NCBI GenBank assembly: GCA_009602725.1
Contig: WELB01000012.1
Coordinates: forward strand, 1,178,069-1,202,719
Source: Spirogloea muscicola
Lineage: Eukaryota; Streptophyta; Zygnematophyceae; Spirogloeales; Spirogloeaceae
DNA length: 24,651 nt
Direction of reading: 5' to 3'
The position numbers and the translations under genes were made by a program. The notes under the pieces were generated by a model. That model saw only the letters and a list, made by a program, of their open reading frames with translations, was not told where the DNA came from and searched no databases. Positions 1 to 9,500 of this stretch are shown one piece after another. Within the stretch, counting starts at the first letter, position 1. The number at the start of each line of letters is the position of its first letter.

Positions 1-3000
1 TGGCCCTGGACGCCGCTGCGCCCGCCGACGCCCGCCTCTTCGCGCTCGCCATGCTCCAGGCCAGCGCCGCCGCCGCCGCCGCCGCCGCCGCTGCCGCCGC
101 AGTTGGCGCCGTCTGTGCTGACCTGACGATGGCGTTGTCCTGGCTCTCGATACGCTGCGCAGTCCAAGCTGCGGTCGTCCGCGCAGGAGCTGTCGGGCGA
201 GGAGGCCGTGGCCATGTTCCGAGGCCTGCTCGCCCACCTAGACGACGCCATGGAAGCGGCGCCGCCGCCGCCGCCGCCAGCCTTCCGGGCTGGCCTGCTG
301 CTGGCCGTCGCTGCTGCGGCGGTGGCCGCCGGCCCTGAGGCCTGCACGGAGGTGAGCTGCTGCCCGGCTCGTGTTGTGGTTCTGAGCCCATTGTGATGAC
401 TCGAGATGTCAGCTTACCTCTCGCGCGCGTTGGTGCTGGCTGTGACGCCGCCGCAGCTCGTGGAGAAGGCCCTGGCGGACCCGCCGCCGAGCAGCCGCGG
501 CGTGGCGCTGCTCACGGCGCTCGCCGACGAGGCCATGCTCCGCTCTGGGCCGGTGTCTCCCGAGGTACGAGAGCGCGTCCGCCATGCCAGCTTCTGGCAT
601 TACTACTCGCTCGCTTGCTTGCTGGCCCCCCCCTCAAGTCCTGGAGCGCACTGGCCAATGTGGCTTGCAGCAGCCCTTAAGTGATCTGATTAGCAGGTTA
701 CAATCACAGCTTTAGGCTAAGTGAAGTACTCATGATCACATGTTGGCATTAATACCATCTGAAATACTGGAAGAGAGGTCACAGCTCATCCTTGTGGCTT
801 GGACGAAGCAGCAGACGAGTATCGCCAGAGTAGAGGAGGGGCCCCTCAGCTGATGCAGTTTCCACTGCCGCCAGGTTGGGGCGTTCCTTGAGGAGGCCTG
901 CCCTGCGGTCGTGCGCTTCCTGGCGGCGCGCGTCGCCGACACGGAGCCGGCTGCGGCAGAAGCGGCACAAGCCGACAGCCTCGCCGCCGCCTTCACGTGC
1001 CTCAGCCACTGGTGCGACATCGGCGCGCCCAACATCAAACTTGCCTCTCTGCAATGTAATTGACACCGGAAGCAACTCATAATGGCTTTCTCTTTTGCAT
1101 GCATCGCCATCTCAGGCGGTCCGCACCGCCAATGCTTGCAGGATCCACAGCGGCGTCACGCTCTCCGAGCTCCATGACGAGTACCCAGCCCTGCTTGCTG
1201 CAGCGCTGCACGCCCTCGGCTCGCGGAGCGAGGCGCTCTTCGACTCGGCCGTGGAGCTCCTTGGCGACCTCGTGATCGAGGTGGACGGGCTTCCAGGGCG
1301 GACAGCCGCAGTCAATGCCACCATCAGTGGTGCTCACCTCCCTCCCTTTCCATCTCTTTCTTTCCTCTCTGCCTCTCTTTTGTTCTTCTCTCCCTCCTCT
1401 CTCCCTCTCTTTTTCTCTCTCTTTCTTCTTCTTACGACTCTCATGACTCCCTCCCCCCTCCCTCCTTGTCTTTTGCCTCTTCCTCAACCTCTCTTTCAGA
1501 GTCTTATGGGGCAGTAATCGAGCAGCTGCTCCTGCTGGCCTTTCAAGCATGTTACCGAAGTGCCCATCAGGTCTGAGATTCAAAGCCACAATCGCGATGC
1601 ACTCTGACGGGCCGTCGCTTCTCGTGGTGTGCAGGCATCCTGTCTCAGAGGTCGGCAGTCGCAGCCATGTCCAAACGCCAAGGACATGGGCTGGCTTTAC
1701 TCGTGGCGACAGTGGCCGGCGCGGAGGCGGGCTTCATCATGCGCAAGGGAGGGGCTGCTGAGATGGCGCTGCTCGACTGGCTCGCGTCAGCCACCGCCAG
1801 CGGGCCCGAGAGCGCCGGCGCCGCCGCCGAGGCCTGGCCCAAGCTGCTGTCAGTGCCCGCCTCGAGCCGCGCCGAGTCCTTCCGCGACCCGCGCCTGCTG
1901 CTCCAAGTGCTGCAGGTGACCACTGAGGACAGCTATTAACAAATGTATTATTGCATTTCTTGACAATCAGTATTGATAATCATGATATTTCTTGTCACAG
2001 ATCACATCACATTCCCCCGTGACTGGATTGCCGAGTGCACGAGTTGCTATTCATTGGTTTCTCTCACGTGGTGTCTGGTGCTGTGGTCCTGCACCCATCA
2101 GGCAGGCGGTGCTGCTGTCTGCCAGTCTGCCCCCAGGCTTCACCTGCTGGGAGGAGTCGGAGCTTGACCAAGACGTCTTCTTAAGGTGCGTCATTCAACA
2201 GCTGACCTCTCAGTTGAATATGTGTAAATAGTTGCTAGCATGCAGAGCAGCTGTCATATCGTGTACCAGTCAGATCAGCATGAATTGCCAGCAGCTTGGT
2301 GTCCTATGTTGGCGCAGGTTCAGGGAGGACTCCGCAGCAGACACGCTCGCCGTCCTTTGCCGGGAGCTGGGCCAACTGTACATGACCTTCTTGGGCTCGC
2401 TGCTGGCCAGCCCGGCGAGCTGGCAGCAGGCGGAGGTTGCTCTCTTCGCCATGGCCGCCGCCAGCTCGGAGGCTCTTGAGCTCGGGCGCGGAGGAGAGGC
2501 TGCGGAAGTTAGGCCGTGCCTGGCTATGGTTTTCGCCGGGCTGCCTGGAGCTGCCGCTCTCGCAGCTAGAGGTATGAATCTCCAGATGCAATGTAGATGA
2601 ATAATCTTGGCAGTGGCGGCTCCTGTTACACCTGCAGAGATTTTACTAACAGGAGATCTCTTTACCATTGTATAGAATGTTAGTCTTTGAGGCATGAAAT
2701 CAGGGGCACTGACCACTGCAAAGGTCTTGTGTGATCATCACCTCTGAGAGCTCAGGCTTTTTGTTTGTGCAGATGCCGTTACTGCTCCCCATCACATGCT
2801 GGTTGCAGCCACGTTGCAGTTCACGGAGAAGTTTGCGCCCTTCGCTGCAGAAGATATTTCAGCGCTGGAGGCAGGGCTCAAGTATGTCATGAACGCGCTC
2901 TGTGCGAGACCAGGTAACCAAGTCAAGGTTCAAAAATATGAAAGCTGCTAACTCTGTTTTGCCTTCATTGTGGACCACTTAGAGTATGATTCTGGTTATT

Positions 3001-5420
3001 TTTCTTTTCTAGCATGTTTGACTAACGGTCCATTAAGGGATATTGGGTAGCCTTATCGTGTCTTTTCCTCAGTCGCAGGCAGGGCAGCGTGGGCCCTGCG
3101 GGCGCTGTGCTTGTCTTCCACGCGGCATCTGGCGGCTGGGCACATTGTCGCGAGCCTCATAGAAGCCTGCGAGCAGGCAGTGGCAGAGGCTTCCGTCACC
3201 GAGGCCAGCAGGACGACGGCTGGCGACGAGGCAGGGGGCCTCGGGGAGGAGGATCAGGTGGCCATTGCAGAGGCTCTGGCGACGGTCGCCGTCGGCCTGC
3301 CGAGTGAAGAAGCCGCTAAGTCGGCGCTCCTCCGGATCGTGGGCCCGGCTTTCGCCACCATCCAGCAGCTCACGTCGGTACAACCTCAAGGAGCTGGCAA
3401 CCGCAAGCTCGCGGGCACCTTGCGGCTCGTCGCTGCGGTGGTAACCGCCAGTGGGAAGGCGCCGCCCCGGCTGGGAGCGGAGGGCCAGAGCGGGCAGCTG
3501 CTGGTCGTCCTGCTGCGGCAGGCCTGGCCCCTTGCGGAACACATAGCTGCCACAAGAGTTGACGACAGAGACGTCTCTGCAGCAGTCTGCGCTCTTTGGG
3601 GCGCGGCAGCCCACACGGCGGGCGCGTATGTGGCACCCTTACTTCCACAAGTGATCGACAATGCACGAGTTATGTTTGTCAAGCACCACCATGCTGACTG
3701 CCTCCGATGCCTCCAGGAGGTATGGAGGCGCATAAGCTCTTGGGGTTCCTTACAGTGGAAGCTTCCATTTAGAATATATCCTGCATGCAGAGATCTATCT
3801 CTTCTGAAGCCGTTTTGAGGGTTACCTACTAGATCAACTTAGAAAGAGGAACAAGTTGTACAATTGCTGGTACTCTTGTTGCTCTGTTGGCCGCAAACAG
3901 CTCCTACACCGGCATGCTCACCAGAGTGGTGAAGTGCTTTTGCAGGTCTTATATGTGCAGCTTGAGGAGGACGGACTCCGAAAAGCAGTTGCAGCCAGTC
4001 TGGCATTTGCGCTCACCACCGTGGCAGGCGAGCTTCCCGCACTGCAGCAGCAGCAAGCTGTAGAGGCCGGCACGTCAGGCTCAGCGTCCAAGGAGCGGCA
4101 GAGGCATCGGAGCGCTGTGGATGTGTATCAAGCAATCTGCGAGTTCGCTCAGGTGCTTCTGATGAGGGACCCCGGCACCCTCCTGAATTCTCCTTCGTTC
4201 CTCCCGTTGCTGCGGTGTGGAGTAGGTGAGCATGTAGTCCCATCTCACCTGGTCCACAGAGGCTTGATCTTGCACGAGCTTGTGCTGAAACTGAATAATC
4301 TGGGCACGCAAGATTGTTTGTAGCCACTACAAATGCATGTCCAATGCTGATGTGCACTGCCAGGACTCATCCTTGACTTAGCTGTCTGTGTTGTTGTAGT
4401 GTAGTCCTTGACGTGGAGGGTCCTCTTTCAGGAATCGTCATCAGTTCTGTTGTGTTGTTGCATGTAACGCTTGACTTGGAGGAGCCCACCTCTTGCAGGC
4501 TGCCTGGGCATGCATGAAGTGGAAGTAGCGAAATTGGCGGCACATCTCATGCTTGCTATCTGTGAGGCCGCTGGAGGAAATTCACTCCCAGTGGACCTTG
4601 CCGCACGCGCACAAGAGGCCGTCTCAAACTGTGCGCAAGCCATTGTGCAGGTAAGCTGAAGAGGCAAGATACTTTCTCAGACTGCAGCCAGGAATCTTAT
4701 TGCGGATCATACTGTGCCTAGATGGCACTTAGTTGGCCAGGCATTGCCCGCCTCTGTGAAGTAGTATAATGTTATCCATGACATGCACATTGCAGTAATC
4801 TTTCAACATGTCTCATCAGCTTCACTGATGCTCTCTTCATGGCCTTTGCTGCTTTGCAGGAGATTCTGAGAGCAGTAGCAGTAGGCTCAGCACTCAACGA
4901 AGCCGTGATTGCAGCCATGGCGGACGTCTTGCGAGTGCTCTGTCAGCAACATAGGGAGGCAACTCGAGCGACCATGATTTTTGTGATGGAGGTAGGGCCC
5001 AAGACAGGCGAAAAAGAGAGGCTCCAGAGTGTGTTGGTGATAAGTATCTGCGGTGCATTTTCGTGCAGTCCACCTACTATGAGCGTTGTGTCTTTAGTGG
5101 GTGATACTTGACCCTCCTATGACATTCTGCAGGCCCGAGACTTTCCTGTGGGAGCAGGCGTTCTGTCTAGCAGGCAGAAGCAACTGCTGGCAGTGGCTGC
5201 AACGAAGCAACCCCCGCACCCCAGGCGCCGCTACCAAGGTAAGAGCTTGCAAACTGAAGCAATATGATGTGGTATAGCGTTTGAGAGTGCATGCGCTGAC
5301 TTTCCTTTGTGTACAACATCTGTTGCTTTCTGCGTTCCTGCAGAGATGTTTTTGGAATTCTCAAGAGTTTGCCAAGGGCAGGCGCAGGCAGAGTCCCTGG
5401 AGTGGTATGCAGACCAGTGA
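1..5420 (+). CDS. Transportin-3 / MOS14-like nuclear import receptor (importin-beta family), 5' partial
   Basis: Importin-beta (HEAT-repeat) karyopherin of the TNPO3/importin-13/plant MOS14 group, which carries SR splicing factors and related cargo into the nucleus. Exons read by hand: about 3 to 110 (end unresolved), 163-351, 457-564, 875-1011 (an end at 1055 is possible), 1142-1329, 1500-1570, 1649-1915, 2106-2185, 2318-2571, 2773-2913, 3073-3719, 3946-4225, 4499-4650, 4860-4991, 5133-5238, 5344-5420 (TGA). From exon 5 on, every junction keeps phase. The pieces give about 980 aa, close to the family's usual 950-1000, with roughly the first 50 residues outside the window. Paired amphipathic helices run throughout. 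Recognisable stretches are the W followed by a Leu-rich helix around 1005-1200, the AAWALRALC segment near 3075, the HHHADCLRCLQE helix near 3685 and the C-terminal MFLEFSRVCQG. Family assignment rests on length and on segment order matching remembered MOS14; importin-13 proper is the alternative. Confidence 0.87.
65..103 (+). repeat. GCC trinucleotide run
   Basis: An almost pure GCC/GCT run in the first visible exon of the import receptor, reading as about a dozen alanines in the frame of LFALAMLQAS. No clear donor site is visible between here and the acceptor before 163, so it is unsettled whether the whole run is translated. Such runs are prone to slippage. Confidence 0.7.
1330..1499 (+). 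repeat. Polypyrimidine-rich intron
   Basis: The intron between the exons ending at 1329 and starting at 1500 is almost all C and T on the plus strand, made of CTCCCTCCC, TTTCTTTCC, TCTCTCTC and TTCTTCTT blocks, broken by only a few purines near 1432-1445. It ends in a normal CTCTTTCAG acceptor. It is much longer than a polypyrimidine tract needs to be, and its mirror-like CT blocks could form triplex (H-DNA). Confidence 0.8.
4387..4498 (+). repeat. Imperfect tandem duplication of a 3' splice region
   Basis: Two diverged copies of a roughly 64-bp unit, starting at 4387 and 4451, each opening with TGTGTTGTTG, followed by a CTTGACNTGGAGG core and ending in a CTCTTNCAGG acceptor-like end. The second acceptor (after 4498) keeps the reading frame into the exon reading CLGMHEVEVAK. 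The first, after 4432, is a decoy or an alternative site. Confidence 0.6.
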
Positions 5421-5599
5421 AGGCCCGTCTTCTTTCATACTTACTTGCTCAGCACCCATCTGCCGCTGACTTTGTTCAGGCTCCAGCTTTTACAAGCTGA
5501 GACAGGTTCTTGAATTCACCTAATTAGCGCCTATGCTCCTAGTGCTTGCTGTTTCAGTGAGAGAGATTTGATCACCTCGAGGAACAATCCGTCCTCTTG

Positions 5600-6229
5600 C
5601 GATAAGTGACAACATTTGTTCAGCATGCGCCTTTGGTCATGGAGTCCTTTGTTTCGCATGCGCCTGGCTTTATCCCTCCAGCGGTCCTTGGCCCACGCCT
5701 TGCATCTGCGAGCTGGCCGTGCTCTAGCTGCACCCTCTGACTGTCATCAAGGAGACTGCTTTCCGGTGGCTAGTTCTTCTGACTTGCGGCTGCTAGAGGT
5801 GACAAAGTGACTATCCTTCATGGTACTTGCTTAGTTGTGTGTTTCTGCGCTTTCCGGTCGCTCCGGACCCAGTACGGTCTTCTGGGGCTGGCTTTTCAGT
5901 TTGTTCGTTCTCTTTCTTCGGGGATGTTTAGTGTCCCCCTTAGCCAGCTCATTACCCAGTTAACAGGACATTTGTAAGGCTAGAATTGGCCTCCCTTTCG
6001 ATCTCATGCGCACCGCGCGCCTTCACTTTCTGGCCTGGTCAGCCACAGGTATCGCCCTCTATGGGACGAGTCCTCTCTTTCACAGCCCTATGGGCCCCGC
6101 TCACTTCCTTTGGAAGGGAGCCCCTCTCTTGCGGCTCCGCACTAGCGGTTACCAAGTGGTCATCCTACCAGCAAAAGCTTTGACAAGAGCGCCTGTGGCC
6201 CCTTAGGACCTCGTCAGTCCTTTCCGGGC
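5600..6229 (+). repeat. Dispersed repeat family, copy 1 (peptide-reading strand is plus)
   Basis: The block 5643-5772 is related, in inverted orientation, to 23918-24030 and 24505-24626; against the last, similarity by eye is about 80 percent over 110-120 bases. Farther right, 6020-6065 matches 24129-24170 (inverted), and 5855-5945 carries the AAAAGCCAGCCC hairpin module seen in other copies, so several parts of one family are present. Read on the plus strand, the core gives RMRLALSLQRSLAHALHLRA, which recurs with small changes in the other copies. No terminal repeats or recognisable enzyme domains were found and the element class is unknown. It looks like a fossil fragment of a mobile element. 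Confidence 0.6.
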
Positions 6230-6264
6230 TTTAGGGTTTAGGGTTTCGGGTTTCGGGTTTAGGG
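6230..6264 (+). repeat. Interstitial telomere-like repeat (TTTAGGG/TTTCGGG, five units)
   Basis: Five consecutive heptamers read TTTAGGG, TTTAGGG, TTTCGGG, TTTCGGG, TTTAGGG. TTTAGGG is the telomere repeat of land plants and of Chlorella-type algae, while Chlamydomonas uses TTTTAGGG. The tract starts where the dispersed repeat ends and lies about 215 bases before the PWD start codon. It could be a telomere remnant left by break repair or an element end, or could act as a telo-box-like promoter element. Confidence 0.9.
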
Positions 6265-6479
6265 TTCCCAGCCCTTGCCACCTCCCCTGCTTCACTTAAC
6301 TGGAAAGTCTCTGGGCCTAGGTCCGCAGCTTGTCGCTGGCCTGCCACGGGGAGTCTTCTGGAGCTCCCACGTGGCAGCGTGGGGCTAGTCTCCGAGGCTG
6401 ACGCGTGGCACCGCGCAGCAGTTGGGAGAAGCACTGTCGCGCCGAGATCGCCGCCGCGAGCCGCCGCAACTTGCGCGCC

Positions 6480-6550
6480 ATGGCGGCGGCGGCGGCGACG
6501 GCGGCGGCGGCGGCGACNGGTAGGGCGCCGGCGGCGGCGGCGGTGGTGGC
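6480..6550 (+). repeat. GGC trinucleotide-rich start of PWD with an ambiguous base
   Basis: GGC repeats right after the PWD start codon encode a run of alanines with a few Thr, Gly, Arg and Pro. One base (6518) is N, so the assembly was not resolved here and repeat number may be wrong. The stretch sits where a chloroplast transit peptide is expected but is short (about 35 residues before CBM20) and poor in serine. Confidence 0.75.
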
Positions 6551-9500
6551 GGCAGCGGCGGACGGCGGCGTGACGCTTCGCATCCGGCTGGACCACCAGG
6601 TTCAATTCGGGGAGCGGCACGCTGTGGCGGGTTCGGCGGCCGCCATGGGCGCGTGGGGCAGCCCCGTGGAGATGGCGTGGACGGAGGCGGGGTGGACGGC
6701 GGACCTGGCGCTGTCCGCGGGCGAGCGCGTGGAGTTCAAGTTTCTGATCCTGCGCGACGGCGGCGGCGAGCCCGGCTGGGAGGACGGCGCCAACCGCGTG
6801 CTGGAGGTCCCGGGCGACGGCGGGGAGTACCGCCTCAGCGCGCTGTGGGGGCACCAGGTTAGCGGCCTGTCTGCGTTAACTTGTGGTTACTGAGCTCGTC
6901 ATCTTAATAGCAGGTCACCATTAACCTCAGCCTTGCCAAGGCTGAGGTTGAGGGTTCAAGTACATCTGTCAGCGTGCTTGCCCTTTTACGTGGCCGCTCA
7001 GGCCCTCCATCACTGACTATACACTCCATTCCCTTGTGGGGACGCCAGGATGCGCACCTTGAGAAAGAGGGCGGCGGTGCGCCGGCGGCTCAGAATGGCG
7101 CTGCCTCCGCCGAAACCGAGTCTGCTGAGGCCGGCGGCTCTGGGAAGGAGCCGCAGAAGGAGGAGGAGTCGCCGAGTAATGGAAATGCTGGCGTAGAGGC
7201 CAGCGAGTTCGGGCAGCGGTGGCAGGGCAAGGGCACGAGCTTCATGCGCTCCAACGACCACTCGCACGAGCGTTCCGGCCAGTGGGACACCGCTGGCCTT
7301 GGTGGCGCTGCCTTGAGGCTCGTCGAGGGCGATAAGGACGCCGGGAGCTGGCGCAAGAAGGTGCCGCTGCCTCGTCCTCGTAGAACGACTGAGGTCGCTT
7401 GGAAGAAACATGCAGGGACTGAGGCCTGAGCGAGGTCGCTGATACCCCTTTCGTGTTGATGCCTGGGGTGCAGCTCGAGGTCGTGAGCAAGCTAGTCACT
7501 GAGAGTGACAAGGAGCACACTGAGGAACTCGACACGTTCGTCAACACCGCCATATACTTGCAGGTTGTCCACCTTGACGTTGCAGAACTTACCTATTGCC
7601 TGCATTGGCTTGCTGAAGCACATGCAGGAAAATGGGCTGCTAATATGGCTGTGCTCGGTGCTTCGATGCAGTGGATCAACACAGGCCAGATCCAGTGTGT
7701 TGAGGACGGGGGCCACCACCGCCCTAACCGGCACGCCGAGCTTGCGCGCACCATCTTCCGCCAATTAGAGAAGAAGATGGCTACCAAGGGCACCCCGCCT
7801 CAGGTGCATGACAGCCACTTGTTGTGGCGCCTTTTGAGTGCTGTGCAGATGGTGCAGTCTAAGCTGCAGCCTCCACCAGTTGTAATCTGATAATCTCGTT
7901 CCCACTTATTATCGGTCCATCATGCTCAGAGTCTGACCTTTTGGGGTGCAGGAGGTGATGGTAATGCGCAAGATCCACCCGCGCCTGCCTGCCTTCACTG
8001 CTGAGTTCACAGCATCAGTCCCTCTCACTCGCATCCGCGACATTGCCCATCGCAATGACATTCCACATGACCTGAAGGTAAGGCCTCCCTTGTTTCAATC
8101 GAGATTTTTACATTGTAAAGGTATCTGTATCGGTGCTCTTGCTGTCTACCATCACGTCCTATGGCGCAGCTAGTGGAAGAGCAGGGTGGAAAAGCTGGGT
8201 CGCATATGGGGTGCATTGTCTGTTACTCTGTGACATGCTCAGCTTCTCACGCCACTGCGTGGAAGCCATTTGCCCCTTTGGAAGAGCGGTGTGCAATAGC
8301 TAGGTGGTGATTGCAGCCTCTCCCCTCTGTCGGCGTCTGCAGCAAGAGATCAAGCACACCATCCAGAACAAGTTGCACAGGAATGCGGGTCCTGAGGACC
8401 TGGTGGCCACAGAGCAGCTACTGAACAGGGTGACTGCACCAGGAGCCGAGTACAGCCAGGGATTCTTGGACGAGCTTCGCATTTTCTACCGCGAGCTGCA
8501 AGACTTCTTCAATGCTGCTAGGTTTGCAAGTTCTGGGTGCTCTGTTTTTGCACTCAAGCTGGCATTTGGAAGATGCTGACCAAGCCAAGTCCCACACTGG
8601 GATGTTGGACTTGTGCAACTAGTGTGCCTTCACGAATGCTGACTACTCATCTGCCTAACTACTGCAGCTTGACAGACCAACTTGCAGCCATTCGGCCATC
8701 CTTGGATGACAATAAAGTTGCAGATCTTGAGCAATTCCTTGATGCCAAGAAGGTCAATGGCATCCCACTCATCAGATGTAGTTGCACAATGACGGAGTGC
8801 ATCATCAGACTGGCAGGTCTATCTTATTCAGCTGTTGAAGAGCTCTACGTTGTTTGAGATAAATTTCTTTTTTCCACTTGAGAGTCTGACTGGACGCTAA
8901 AACGTTTTGCAGAAGCTTGACTCCAGCAATGGTAGTGCGGCAGCAGGCGGTGCGAAGGACAAGTTGCTGGCTTGTATGCATTCGCTCACCGGCCTTAGGG
9001 CTGCTCTGCTCTCTGGCTTGGCAAGCGGCCTGCGCAATGATGCAAGTGACGAATCTATTGCCATGCGGCAAAAGGTCAGCTCTTCTCATCTGGCGGTGGT
9101 CGACTGTACACGTGGTGCAGCAATGCCACGTGTCTCGTCTCTTCGTTGGTGCTTGAGGGTTGTTGACCTTGTTGATAGTATGCATCTTCACATGGTTCGA
9201 AGCCCTGAAGATATTATGTCCTACGCGTATGTCCTACGCGCTTACTGTGCTGCATGTCCAATGAGGGATTTCTCATTGGACATGTATATACCTGACAACC
9301 TGCTATTGCAATGTCAGTGGCGCCTGGCTGAGATTGGCCTCGAAGATTACTCCTTTGTGCTCCTCAGCAGGTGCTTGGATGAAGCTGCTGACATCTTTCA
9401 CAAGCAATGCCATACACATTGCTGACTGTCCATGTGCAAAATTTGTATTTCACTTGATGCTGTTTGAGAGAAAGTATTTCCGACAATGCACAGGTTTCTG

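Larger units (their letters stand above)
5421..6479. other. Intergenic region between import receptor and PWD
   Basis: No host gene is seen here. It must hold the 3' untranslated region of the import receptor and the promoter of PWD. A TGTAA, the usual chlorophyte polyadenylation signal, lies at 5973-5977, but 550 bases after the stop and inside repeat sequence, so its use is doubtful. Most of 5600-6230 is a dispersed repeat (separate entry), followed by telomere-like heptamers. The last 200 bases before the PWD start codon become strongly GC-rich. No TATA box or other core element could be supported. Confidence 0.6.

Noticed and set aside
6379-6479. N-terminal extension of PWD upstream of 6480
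   Set aside because: The frame is open, but no ATG lies there; only GTG/TTG codons, which are not used as nuclear start codons in algae.
6923-6975. Hairpin followed by GGGTTCAAGTA, considered as a tRNA or tRNA-derived SINE
   Set aside because: The T-loop-like sequence has no pairing arms and the hairpin is too long for an anticodon arm.
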